Part shown: positions 1 to 6,902 of the stretch, one piece after another
Layout: each line of letters starts with the position of its first letter
Numbering within the stretch: the stretch's first letter is position 1
Assembly: GCA_937877515.1 (NCBI GenBank)
Contig: CALFIX010000059.1
Location: 1 to 64,000, forward strand
DNA from: an uncultured Treponema sp.
Lineage (GTDB): Bacteria > Spirochaetota > Spirochaetia > Treponematales > Treponemataceae
Length of the DNA stretch: 64,000 nt
Direction of reading: 5' to 3'
The notes under the pieces: generated by a model
Told to the model about the DNA's origin: nothing
The model's input: only the letters and a program-made list of their open reading frames with translations
Database searches by the model: none
Made by a program: the position numbers and the translations under genes

Positions 1-130
1 CTGGAAGGCTTAAAGGTTTTTTTGCCATCTGTGCAAGGTTTGCACCTTTTCCACCGAGTTCAGCGCGCATGCTTTCATCGCCATCTGCATCGCCGTTACC
101 AAAAAAATAAACATACTTGGTCTTAGCCAT
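1..130 (-). CDS. ppdK: Pyruvate, phosphate dikinase, N-terminal fragment
   Basis: The first 43 residues of a protein that runs off the left edge. The start reads MAKTKYVYFFGNG and continues to ELGGKGANLAQM, the typical opening of the ATP-grasp domain of pyruvate, phosphate dikinase; the loop expected next (LPVPPGF in the family) would begin at the edge. The enzyme interconverts PEP, AMP and PPi with pyruvate, ATP and Pi in glycolysis of anaerobes. The start is fixed by GGAGGA six bases upstream, and a good promoter (TTGACG, 17 bp, TATACT) lies just before it. The identification is from the N-terminus only, so the rest of the gene is unseen. Confidence 0.85.
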   Translation of the reverse strand, partial: MAKTKYVYFFGNGDADGDESMRAELGGKGANLAQMAKKPLSLP

Positions 131-159
131 TATGTCCTCCATATATATATGTAAAAAGT

Positions 160-188
160 AGTATATCGTTAAATGCTTGTACCGTCAA
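160..188 (-). promoter_or_regulatory. Sigma70-type promoter for ppdK
   Basis: On the minus strand TTGACG (188-183) is followed by a 17-bp spacer and TATACT (165-160). The distance to the ppdK start codon leaves a short leader with a GGAGGA ribosome site. Prediction from sequence only. Confidence 0.65.
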
Positions 189-275
189 CGTTGTACCCAT
201 GTTTTGCACGTTTTTTGCACAGATAGAATAAAGAAAAAGATTTATTTGATTAGCAATTTATTTTTATTTATAAAC

Positions 276-310
276 GAACGATAGCTTTAAAGCTATCGTT
301 CATTTTTTTT
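276..310. terminator. Perfect 26-bp palindrome with T tract, between agcS and ppdK
   Basis: Half-site GAACGATAGCTTT (276-288) is followed directly by its exact reverse complement (289-301) and then by T8-9 on the plus strand. It lies 12 bases past the stop of the minus-strand symporter gene. On the minus strand the hairpin is preceded by an A tract and followed by a weaker T-rich run, so it probably terminates that gene. The outer bases resemble the GAACG-type motif that recurs in this window. Confidence 0.6.
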
Positions 311-313
311 TAC

Positions 314-1750
314 TTAGCCTAATGTTGGATACTTATTAAAGTAATCCTTACATTCTTTCGCCACAACACCGCTTAAGACAATGAGGGAAATACAGTTAGG
401 AATTGCCATAAGGCCATTTGTAATGTCTGCAATAGTAAATACTGCGTTTACAGTAAAGTAAGGTCCTATTGCAATAGCAATGATGTAAATTACACGGTAA
501 ATCATTACGAACTTCATTTTTCCGTTGGTAAGGTATTCAAGACATTTTTCTGAGTAGTAGTCCCATCCCAGAATTGTGGTAAATGCAAAGAATGCAAGGC
601 AAAGCATTAATAGAAACTGAACGGAAATTCCGTCACCACCTAAGTCAAAAGAAAGTGCATTTGCAGTAAGTTCAACACCTTTCCAACCGTTAGCTTCGTA
701 TTGTGCAAAGAACTCCGGGTTTGTTAAAGCAAGAACAATTGCAAGACCTGTCATAGTACAAACAATAAGTGTATCTATTACAGTACCTGTCATGTTTACA
801 AGACCTTGTTCAACAGGTTCTGTTGTTTTAACAGGAGCCGCTGCGATTGGAGCTGAACCAAGACCGGCTTCGTTAGAGAAGATACCGCGGGCAATACCTT
901 TCTGCATAGAATCTGTTATTTGCTTTAAAGTCCAACCAACTGCTCCTCCGAGAACTGCTTTAAAGCCGAATGCACTCTTAAAGATTAAAACAAATGCGGC
1001 AGGAATCTTTGTTGCGTTCATGATGATTACAGAAACACCTAAGAATACATAGATGATTGCCATTGCAGGAACAACTTTTTCTGCAACTTTAGAAATGCGC
1101 TTTAAGCCTCCGATTATTACGAGAGCCGCACAGAGTGTTACGATAGCTCCTCCAATAACTGTTGCCCAGGTGTATGAAGTTCCGGCAAGAGTAAATGCTA
1201 CGTGCTTACTTGTGGGGTCAAAAGCCATGTTTACAGCAGAAGTAATACCGTTAATCTGAGTCATTGTACCAATGCCCAAAAGACCTGCTAAAACGCCAAA
1301 GATTGCAAACAAAACTGCAAGCCACTTCCACTTAGGTCCCATACCTTTTTCGATTGTGTAGAATGGACCGCCAAGAACGTGACCATCTTCCTTTACTTCA
1401 CGATATTTGATTGCCAACATACATTCGGCAAACTTAGTTGCTGTTCCTAAGATTGCTGCTATCCACATCCAGAAGAGGGCTCCTGGTCCACCTGCTGCGA
1501 TTGCTGTTGCAACACCTACAATGTTACCAGTTCCAATTGTTGCAGAAAGTGCCGTACAAAGAGCAGAAAAACCGGAAAGCTCTCCATGACCTTCGTTTTT
1601 CTTAAAAATCTGCTTAAAAGCGCGGCCTAATTTTGTAAACTGAATTCCTCTAGCACGGATTGTTAAAACCAGGCCCGTTGCAAGAATAAGTACGATGGTA
1701 GGAATTCCCCACACAACGTCATCAATTTTGTTTAGGATTGTGTCAAACAT
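314..1750 (-). CDS. Alanine/glycine:cation symporter (AGCS family)
   Basis: A 478-residue integral membrane protein with many hydrophobic segments. The AGCS signature is clear: SATIGTGNIVGVATAIAAGG near residue 70, FWMWIAAILGTATKFAE after it, and RGIFSNEAGLGSAP in the second half. The family imports alanine or glycine with Na+ or H+ across the inner membrane. The upstream leader carries a glycine riboswitch aptamer and a terminator whose T tract runs almost into the ribosome site (AAAGGAC), so glycine is the likely substrate and signal. Length is normal for the family. It is transcribed alone and ends at the palindrome at 276-301. Confidence 0.93.
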   Translation of the reverse strand: MFDTILNKIDDVVWGIPTIVLILATGLVLTIRARGIQFTKLGRAFKQIFKKNEGHGELSGFSALCTALSATIGTGNIVGVATAIAAGGPGALFWMWIAAILGTATKFAECMLAIKYREVKEDGHVLGGPFYTIEKGMGPKWKWLAVLFAIFGVLAGLLGIGTMTQINGITSAVNMAFDPTSKHVAFTLAGTSYTWATVIGGAIVTLCAALVIIGGLKRISKVAEKVVPAMAIIYVFLGVSVIIMNATKIPAAFVLIFKSAFGFKAVLGGAVGWTLKQITDSMQKGIARGIFSNEAGLGSAPIAAAPVKTTEPVEQGLVNMTGTVIDTLIVCTMTGLAIVLALTNPEFFAQYEANGWKGVELTANALSFDLGGDGISVQFLLMLCLAFFAFTTILGWDYYSEKCLEYLTNGKMKFVMIYRVIYIIAIAIGPYFTVNAVFTIADITNGLMAIPNCISLIVLSGVVAKECKDYFNKYPTLG

Positions 1751-1763
1751 AGACTTGTCCTTT

Positions 1764-1804
1764 AAAAAAAATAGAGCGGGTACGTAACAGAACGCCCTCG
1801 CTCT
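1764..1804 (-). terminator. Riboswitch expression platform: terminator overlapping the agcS ribosome site
   Basis: On the minus strand AGAGCGAGGG pairs with CCCGCTCT across a short loop and is followed by A and eight T residues. The ribosome binding sequence AAAGGAC starts in the next base and the ATG follows. This arrangement suggests transcriptional control by the glycine aptamer just upstream. An alternative antiterminator pairing was not worked out. Confidence 0.7.
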
Positions 1805-1844
1805 CTGGAATGTGGTTAGAACTTTTCTTTGAATACTTTAGAAA

Positions 1845-2045
1845 ATGCCCTGTCCTTTGTGCCTGAGATATCAGAAAACTAAAATCCTCAAGGGATTTTA
1901 GTTTTCTGTCGGTAACTTTTCTTTTTTATTCCTTTTTCAAGGAAAAGAAAAGTTACCGCGCACATAAAATCCTTAAAGATTATATTCTCTTAACCCTTCG
2001 GCGTTTCATCGGGAGTGATGAAAACTCTCCAGAGAATCAGCATAA
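1845..2045 (-). ncRNA. Glycine riboswitch (single aptamer with enlarged arm)
   Basis: Read on the minus strand, the leader has the conserved glycine-aptamer blocks in order: CTCTGGAGAG, a small hairpin (TTTCATC...GATGAAA), GCCGAAGGG (complement at 1994-2002), and ATCTCAGGCACAAAGGACAGG (complement near 1850-1870). ATGC and GCAT ends can close the outer stem. The P3 arm is unusually long: it holds two near-perfect 15-bp hairpins (1873-1907 and 1911-1957). Only one aptamer is visible, whereas many glycine riboswitches are tandem. Placement ahead of an AGCS symporter is a known genetic context for this class. Confidence 0.88.
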
Positions 2046-2138
2046 TTGCACACAGCCCCTTTGCTGACATAAAAAATGTAGCATATAACAATATTTTTAA
2101 TCAATTAGTAATTTTGTTCAAAGATGTTAATTTAGAGT

Positions 2139-2154
2139 TAACTAACGTTAGTTA
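2139..2154. repeat. Palindrome TAACTAACGTTAGTTA at the end of the TtcA-like gene
   Basis: A perfect 16-bp palindrome that includes the stop codon of the minus-strand TtcA-like gene. It is one member of the dispersed motif family discussed under findings (others at 2219, 2305, 6193, 6343, 13087, 13115). No T tract follows, so it is not a clear terminator. Confidence 0.6.
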
Positions 2155-2862
2155 TGGTAAATACATTGGATTAATGTTTTTTAGGGCGTTAAACATATTT
2201 TGTTTTTTGTGTAAACTTCCGTTCGTTAGTATATCCAGCTTGGAACGAGCTTCTTTTCTGCCTGAATTTTCCTGATATGTGCATGTACAAGTAGAGGAAA
2301 TATAACCGTTCGTTAGTGCATGTTCTTTTATAGTTGGTATATCTGCATAACATAATGGCCTAACGATTGTTAGTGGATAATTTTCATATTTAAGACGAGG
2401 TACCATTGTAGAAAGTTCAGATTTATTCAGCATATTCATTAAAAGTGTTTCTAAAATATCATCTATGTGATGACCTAAAGCAAGTTTTGTATAATTGTTT
2501 TCTAGTGCGTATTTTAAAAGCTCTGTACGGCGTTGCATAGAACACCAGTAGCAATTCATCTTTCTGTTTTCTTTTAATCTGCCAAGAACATCAACATCAA
2601 GAGAAATAACTTCTACGCCCCACCCTTTTATTAAAGTAAGCATGTCTTTAGAAAGAGGAGGTGTAATTTCTGTTTGAACATGCAGAGCCGTAAATTCAAA
2701 GTGAACGTCTTTTCTACGCTTTTTTCTAGTAGCAAAGTATTCAATAAGGGCTGTAGAATCCTTACCCCCGGAAGCTCCAACAAGAATTTTGTCTCCTTCC
2801 TCTATAAGGTTATAGTCATACACAGCCTTATCTATCATGCTAAAAAGTCTTGGCTGCCCCAT
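2152..2862 (-). CDS. TtcA-like tRNA 2-thiolation enzyme (PP-loop ATPase)
   Basis: 236 residues. The PP-loop ATP pyrophosphatase motif SGGKDSTAL is near residue 30, a CYWC pair with MQRR follows at about 106, LALGHHIDD comes next, and a C-terminal CTCTYQENSGRKEAR precedes NALKNINPMYLP. This order (PP-loop, CxxC, late Cys) is that of TtcA, which uses an Fe-S cluster to make 2-thiocytidine at tRNA position 32; related PP-loop thiolases cannot be excluded. The start abuts the stop of the PspC gene, so it is probably the last gene of the PadR operon. Copies of the CTAACGAACGG-type motif lie inside the coding sequence and encode LTNG twice. Confidence 0.75.
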   Translation of the reverse strand: MGQPRLFSMIDKAVYDYNLIEEGDKILVGASGGKDSTALIEYFATRKKRRKDVHFEFTALHVQTEITPPLSKDMLTLIKGWGVEVISLDVDVLGRLKENRKMNCYWCSMQRRTELLKYALENNYTKLALGHHIDDILETLLMNMLNKSELSTMVPRLKYENYPLTIVRPLCYADIPTIKEHALTNGYISSTCTCTYQENSGRKEARSKLDILTNGSLHKKQNMFNALKNINPMYLP

Positions 2863-3165
2863 TTACTCACTGTCCTTTTTCTGCTTCTTTTCTTTTTCGA
2901 AGTAGCTGTTGAATTCTGCATCCTCTGAAGGCTTGTAGTCATTTGCCCTCTTCATATTATCCCAGTCAGCATCATCAGAAGGACGACTCGGCATTACAAA
3001 AGCAAGAATTATATAGATAATAATTCCTGGAAATGCAGAAGTACACAGAGAAAGTACACCCCAGAGTACACGAACCACTGTTGGATCCCAGTTAAAGTAT
3101 TCTGCAACGCTACCACAGACACCGGCAATCTTCCTGTCATTTGACTTATATAAACGCTTGCTCAT
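2863..3165 (-). CDS. PspC-domain membrane protein
   Basis: 100 residues. The N-terminus reads LYKSNDRKIAGVCGSVAEYF, then a hydrophobic segment GIIIYIILAFVMP near residues 45-58, and a charged tail rich in Lys/Glu. This is the PspC domain of phage-shock and envelope-stress proteins, with one or two membrane segments. It lies between a DUF1700-like gene and the TtcA-like gene, in the same direction, after a PadR regulator; PadR/DUF1700/PspC sets are a common envelope-stress arrangement in Gram-positive bacteria. Start supported by the GGAGAT-like ribosome site. Confidence 0.88.
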   Translation of the reverse strand: MSKRLYKSNDRKIAGVCGSVAEYFNWDPTVVRVLWGVLSLCTSAFPGIIIYIILAFVMPSRPSDDADWDNMKRANDYKPSEDAEFNSYFEKEKKQKKDSE

Positions 3166-3186
3166 TTTACAATCTCCTACTTAATT

Positions 3187-4074
3187 TCAATCTTTATTTC
3201 TCCAAGTCCGCAGTTCAAAGAAAAATGATTTTCCTTTTTTTCCCCACACTCCAGACTTCCGAAACCGCTTTTTTTTTCCGTTCATACGGATTTCCCCAAG
3301 ACCAACCTTGCCACTCACAGTATAATCTTCTTCTTTTCCTTCCAGCAGCATCTCTAGCTGACCCATTCCACAATCTGCTTTCACAAGACCGCTTGTCTTT
3401 CCGCAGTACTTAAGGTGCCCCATTCCAACATGAAGCTCCGCGGGGCCTCCATTCAGTTTACTTACCTCCAGATTTCCAGCACCCACGTCAAGATAACTGC
3501 GCAGTGTTTTAATGTCAACATCCTTCATTACAAAGGAACCTGCTCCCACATGAATGCGAACTAAATCCAGCTCACAAACTCTTGGAATCTTTATGAGTAT
3601 ACGGGGATGATTTACTCCTCCGTCATCACGATGTCTAAAAAGCCTTCCAAAATCTGGAATTCTACGGGCATTTTCTATAGTAAAAGTTCCAAATGGAGAG
3701 AGGGCACACATCATGTCTCCTGGATCCAGATTACGATACTCTACACAGAAATAGTTATCATCTGTTCCGGCCATAACCACTTCTGCAGCTCCTACAGAAA
3801 TGTCCACAGCCCTTACACTTTCCTTAGAAAAGTTACCAGCTCTGCCTTCATGACCTGTATTCCATGCTTTTTTCTTTAATTCAGGCACACAGGCAAATTT
3901 TTCTGTAATAGCACGAGAGAGCTCTTCAGGAGAACCAAGTTCTTCCATGGCTTTCTCGTCATCACTAGCATCATCAAAGAAACAACGGTAGTACTCCAGA
4001 GCTTCTTCCTGTTCTTCCACTGGAAGTACCCTTAGGGCATTTTTAAGCTGAATAAAATATTCACTCCGCGTCAT
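3187..4074 (-). CDS. DUF1700 (HAAS)/DUF4097-like envelope protein
   Basis: About 295 residues. The first 60 residues (MTRSEYFIQLKNALRVLP, then EEALEYYRCFFDDA) match the HAAS/DUF1700 helical domain. The remainder is a run of short beta strands with Gly/Asn turns (SYLDVGAGNLEVSKLNGG and similar), as in DUF4097 putative adhesins. I start it at 4074 rather than 4089 because GAGGAGG lies just upstream of that ATG; the start then overlaps the padR stop by 14 bases, implying translational coupling. HAAS proteins often work with the co-transcribed PadR as an anti-regulator or sensor. Function is not known directly. Confidence 0.75.
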   Translation of the reverse strand: MTRSEYFIQLKNALRVLPVEEQEEALEYYRCFFDDASDDEKAMEELGSPEELSRAITEKFACVPELKKKAWNTGHEGRAGNFSKESVRAVDISVGAAEVVMAGTDDNYFCVEYRNLDPGDMMCALSPFGTFTIENARRIPDFGRLFRHRDDGGVNHPRILIKIPRVCELDLVRIHVGAGSFVMKDVDIKTLRSYLDVGAGNLEVSKLNGGPAELHVGMGHLKYCGKTSGLVKADCGMGQLEMLLEGKEEDYTVSGKVGLGEIRMNGKKKRFRKSGVWGKKGKSFFFELRTWRNKD

Positions 4075-4396
4075 TTTGTGCCTCCTCATTCAGTAAAATG
4101 GCGTTTATCTTTCTGGCGTAGTCCCACCACTCCATTCTGATTCTTTTTAGCTCTTCTCCACCAGCTTCTGTAAGTTTGTAATAGCGTCTATTTCGACCGT
4201 TAAACTCTTGATCGTAGGTTTCCAATAGACCATTTGTCTGAAGCCTGCGTAAAACTGGATACAAGGTGCTTTCTGATACATCTAAGGCACTCCGCACATC
4301 CTGAGTTATCTTGTATCCGTAAGTTCCTTCCCTTTCACTAGCAACAGCTGCTAATACAACAGCATCCAATAAAGTGGAACTGTTTGTAAAATTCAT
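4061..4396 (-). CDS. PadR-family transcriptional regulator
   Basis: 111 residues. The winged-helix core is plain: LLDAVVLAAVASEREGTYGYKI, SESTLYPVLRRLQTNGLLE and GRNRRYYKLTEAGGEEL. PadR proteins are small dimeric repressors, usually of the operon they head. Here it is first in an operon with the DUF1700-like and PspC genes. A strong promoter (TTGACA, 17 bp, TATAGT) lies upstream at 4488-4460, and GGGGGTG gives the ribosome site. The ligand or signal is unknown. Confidence 0.92.
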   Translation of the reverse strand: MNFTNSSTLLDAVVLAAVASEREGTYGYKITQDVRSALDVSESTLYPVLRRLQTNGLLETYDQEFNGRNRRYYKLTEAGGEELKRIRMEWWDYARKINAILLNEEAQNDAE

Positions 4397-4459
4397 TTAC
4401 ACCCCCTTTCTATTTATTTTTTTTACATTTAATCCTCATAATGTTATTTATACAATTAT

Positions 4460-4488
4460 ACTATATTACATATAATATTATTTGTCAA
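4460..4488 (-). promoter_or_regulatory. Strong sigma70 promoter of the padR operon
   Basis: Minus strand TTGACA (4488-4483), 17-bp spacer, TATAGT (4465-4460). The surrounding DNA is very A+T-rich with interleaved TATAAT-like words, a plausible PadR target, but no clear operator palindrome was identified. Confidence 0.75.
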
Positions 4489-4534
4489 TGCAATGTTTTC
4501 TTTTTATAATATTCGAGGCATTTTTCCAGACCTC

Positions 4535-4765
4535 TCCTGCTCCTATCTATCCACTCTTCACTACCCATCGCAACCTGCCGACTCCCACCAAAAAAATCTA
4601 CTGCCCCCAAAATTATCCACTGACCACCCCCAAAAACCTGCCACCCACGGCCACCCCAAAATCTGCTAGCCACTCAAAGAACCTGCCATCTGCGCCAGCC
4701 TCAAAACTCTACTATGCCCCTCAAAAAACTCACTTCCTGGCCTTGACTTACTTCAAGCCTCCTCA
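4535..4765. repeat. Degenerate G-rich repeat patch (no gene)
   Basis: Within the gap 4397-4923 the minus strand is a run of degenerate units of about 20-27 bases, each like CAGRTTTTKGGGGTGG followed by a short GTGG-ended tail; at least six units can be read. The plus strand is correspondingly C-rich and poor in T and G, in sharp contrast to its flanks. Open frames on both strands here are low-complexity (repeated WQVFGGGQW-type peptides) and I do not call them genes. Confidence 0.6.
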
Positions 4766-4862
4766 AATCACATAAAATTCCTAATAATCCCCAGAATTTC
4801 CTAATCCTTATATGAAACTAACAAGAAACTTAAGTTTTTTTTAAATTATTTTTATAAATGTC

Positions 4863-4891
4863 TTGACAACTCTAATATAGTAATTTAATGT
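4863..4891 (+). promoter_or_regulatory. Promoter of the amber-interrupted lipoprotein gene
   Basis: TTGACA (4863-4868), 17-bp spacer, TAATGT (4886-4891), followed by a leader with GGAGGAATT before the ATG at 4924. The promoter looks intact although the gene it serves carries a stop codon. Confidence 0.6.
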
Positions 4892-4923
4892 AAATTTCAG
4901 TTAATTCATTTGGAGGAATTACA

Positions 4924-5403
4924 ATGAAAAAATTTTTAGGAATTGTTGCTGCTGTAGCAGTTGCACTTGCAGTAACAGGCTGTTCTTCTACAGACATGAC
5001 CACAGCTAAGCAGGGTTGGTCAAACTATGCAGAAATCACAATCTAGGATTTCGATAGTGTAGGAATCGTTCAAATTGAAACATCTGAAACAACAGAAGTT
5101 TCTCCTTTCATGCTCAACAGATCTACAACTGGTAAGAAAGTTACTTATGCAGACCTTATGGCAGAAGCAAAGAAGCTTGGTGCAGACGACGTAATCAATG
5201 TACGCATTGACCAGAGAAGCGAAAGCTCTTTCAGCCCGCTTCAGATCATTTCAGGTTATACATCAACCACAACATACTACGGTACAGCTCTTGCAATCAA
5301 ATACAAGAACGTAAAGGCACAGCAGAATATTAAGTCTGGTTCAACATCATCACTTTCTGGTGGAGACGTTCTTAGTGGACTTTCTTCACTTCTTCCTTTC
5401 TAA
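4924..5403 (+). pseudogene. Small lipoprotein gene with an in-frame amber codon
   Basis: The reading frame starts with an ideal GGAGGA site and a lipoprotein signal (MKKFLGIVAAVAVALAVTGC, then SS). Codon 41 is TAG (5044-5046), after which the same frame continues without interruption for 118 codons to TAA at 5401-5403. The second part contains YADLMAEAKKLGADDVINV, a pattern seen in YbjQ-like small domains, and a Ser/Gly-rich tail. Promoter and terminator are both present. The simplest reading is a nonsense mutation (one base from AAG or CAG) or a sequencing error; readthrough is less likely. Translation could also restart at the ATG at 5110. Confidence 0.75.
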
Positions 5404-5430
5404 TTTAATTAGACACTAGAAAGCTCAAAG

Positions 5431-5460
5431 GCGCTTCCCTTGTGGAGGCGCTTTTTTTTT
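5431..5460 (+). terminator. Intrinsic terminator after the lipoprotein gene
   Basis: GCGCTTCC (5431-5438) pairs with GGAGGCGC (5444-5451) across a 5-base loop, followed by nine T residues. The pyrE promoter appears to overlap its right-hand side. Confidence 0.85.
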
Positions 5461-5469
5461 GCTACAATC
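5440..5469 (+). promoter_or_regulatory. Putative pyrE promoter, leaderless layout
   Basis: TACAAT (5464-5469) ends 7 bases before the pyrE ATG; TTGTGG (5440-5445) lies 18 bp upstream as a weak -35. No ribosome-binding sequence is present between them, suggesting transcription starts at or next to the ATG. Confidence 0.45.
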
Positions 5470-5476
5470 AGAAATC

Positions 5477-6151
5477 ATGGAACAGTATAAGAAAGATTTT
5501 ATTGACTTTATGGTTGAATGTAAGGTGCTTAAATTCGGCTCATTTACCTTAAAAAGTGGCCGTCACTCACCTTTCTTTATGAATGCCGGAGCCTATGTTA
5601 CAGGAAGCCAGCTTATGCGTCTTGGTGAATATTACGCCCAGGCCATTCATGCAAATTTTGGAGACGATTTTGACGTTCTCTTTGGCCCTGCATATAAGGG
5701 CATTCCTTTAAGTGTTGCAACTTCTATAGCTTACTATAAGCTTTACGGAAAAGAAATCCGTTACTGTTCAAATCGCAAGGAAGCAAAAGATCACGGTGCA
5801 GATAAAGGACTTCTTCTGGGGTCAGATCTGAAAGATGGTGACAGAGTTGTTATTATAGAAGATGTAACCACCAGCGGTAAATCTATTGAAGAAACATATC
5901 CAATTGTAACCTCATGTGCAAAAGTAAACATTGTAGGTGAAATCGTAAGCCTTAACCGCCAGGAACGTGCAGCAGACTCAGAAAAAAGTGCCCTGGACGT
6001 AATTACAGAAAAATACGGTTTTCCAGCCAAAGCAATTGTAAGCATGAGTGAAGTTGTAGAAAGCCTTTACAAAGCTGGAAGCAATGGCATAATTACCGAT
6101 GAAATTAAAACCGAAATTGACGCTTACTATAAGGAATGGGGTGCAAAATAG
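5477..6151 (+). CDS. pyrE: Orotate phosphoribosyltransferase
   Basis: About 224 residues from the ATG at 5477 (an upstream TTG at 5459 sits in the terminator T tract and is unlikely). Early FGSFTLKSGRHSPFFMNAG and GPAYKGIPLS are typical of OPRTase, and the PRPP-binding loop VVIIEDVTTSGKSIEE is intact. The enzyme joins orotate to PRPP to give OMP in pyrimidine synthesis in the cytosol. No Shine-Dalgarno sequence precedes the ATG; a TACAAT box ends 7 bases upstream, so the mRNA may be leaderless. It ends at a hairpin terminator (6193-6232). No other pyr gene is adjacent. Confidence 0.95.
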   Translation: MEQYKKDFIDFMVECKVLKFGSFTLKSGRHSPFFMNAGAYVTGSQLMRLGEYYAQAIHANFGDDFDVLFGPAYKGIPLSVATSIAYYKLYGKEIRYCSNRKEAKDHGADKGLLLGSDLKDGDRVVIIEDVTTSGKSIEETYPIVTSCAKVNIVGEIVSLNRQERAADSEKSALDVITEKYGFPAKAIVSMSEVVESLYKAGSNGIITDEIKTEIDAYYKEWGAK

Positions 6152-6192
6152 TTTTTTAGAACTAACGTTTGTTAGTCTTTATATATATTTTG

Positions 6193-6232
6193 ACCGTTTG
6201 TTAGTTGATTTTTACTAATGAACGGTTTTTTT
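6193..6232 (+). terminator. Terminator of pyrE built from the dispersed motif
   Basis: ACCGTTTGTTAGT (6193-6205) pairs with ACTAATGAACGGT (6214-6226), with two G-T wobbles and an 8-base loop, followed by T7. The left arm is identical to a 13-mer inside the ABC ATPase gene at 13087-13099. The rest of the gap up to 6341 holds further partial copies of the motif and no gene. Confidence 0.75.
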
Positions 6233-6341
6233 ATGCCCTGAATTTATTTGATTAATTATTGATAAAAAGGCTTTATAAAACGTTTTTAATAACGATTAGT
6301 TTAGAATAAACGAATGTTTGGTAGAGTGATAACGGTAGGTA

Positions 6342-6836
6342 TTAACGAACGTTCGTTTGTAAATTAAGTTTTTTACCATCCAATTCTGCATATATAAGTT
6401 TTCCATCTTCCATATAATTTAACTTAAGAGAAAAAAACGGTGCATTTTTTTCTAGTAAATCTAAAAATATTTTGTCGCCTTCCCAAAGTTCTAAATTTTT
6501 TATGTGTGATTTTTCAACCCATTCAAGTTTACCTTCGTCACAGTCAATTAAGGTGCCAGAAAAATCTGTACTGGTAAAAAGGTGCATGTATTCTGTTAAG
6601 GTGTCAGAAAGATTAAATGTAACAATGCCTCTAAATTTAAAGCTGTTTAGCGTAAGACCGGACTCCTCTTTTACTTCTCGCTTAACGCAATCTTCAGGGC
6701 TTTCGCCTTTTTCAAAGTGTCCGCCAAGGCCTATCCATTTGTCATGATTTTCATCATTCTTTTTTGTTATTCTGTGTAACATTAGGTAAGAATTTTCTTT
6801 TTCTATATAGCAAAGGGTTGTAAGCGGTGTTTTCAT
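6342..6836 (-). CDS. Nudix hydrolase (MutT/8-oxo-dGTP diphosphatase type)
   Basis: 164 residues. The Nudix box is complete near residue 38: GGHFEKGESPEDCVKREVKE followed by ESGL. The N-terminus (TTLCYIEKENSYLMLHR) and 'DKWIGLGGHFE' match the MutT group that cleans oxidised nucleotides, though substrate cannot be read from sequence. The last codons and stop (QTNVR-stop) are supplied by the palindrome AACGAACGTTCGTT at 6344-6357. On the minus strand TATAGT ends 6 bases before the ATG with no ribosome site, a leaderless-type start. It is divergent from the envelope operon at 6903. Confidence 0.85.
   Translation of the reverse strand: MKTPLTTLCYIEKENSYLMLHRITKKNDENHDKWIGLGGHFEKGESPEDCVKREVKEESGLTLNSFKFRGIVTFNLSDTLTEYMHLFTSTDFSGTLIDCDEGKLEWVEKSHIKNLELWEGDKIFLDLLEKNAPFFSLKLNYMEDGKLIYAELDGKKLNLQTNVR
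6343..6358. repeat. Dispersed palindrome AACGAACGTTCGTT overlapping the Nudix stop codon
   Basis: A perfect 14-bp palindrome at 6344-6357 within TAACGAACGTTCGTTT. It includes the stop codon and the last codons of the minus-strand Nudix gene. A 16-bp version occurs inside the ABC ATPase gene at 13115-13130. Confidence 0.6.
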
Positions 6837-6902
6837 GACACCACTATAGCAGACTTGAGAAGTAGAATAAAGTGTATTAGAATAGAGTTAAAGGTAAGTT
6901 TA

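Noticed and set aside
2346..2370. GGCCTAACGATTGTTAGTGG as an integron core site
   Set aside because: Only one short half matches, it lies inside a housekeeping-type coding region, and similar words recur in other genes as part of the dispersed motif.
4482..4775. Open frames on both strands across the C/G-rich patch
   Set aside because: The peptides are low-complexity translations of the repeat (WQVFGGGQW-type on one strand, Pro/Thr-rich on the other), with no ribosome site or family resemblance.
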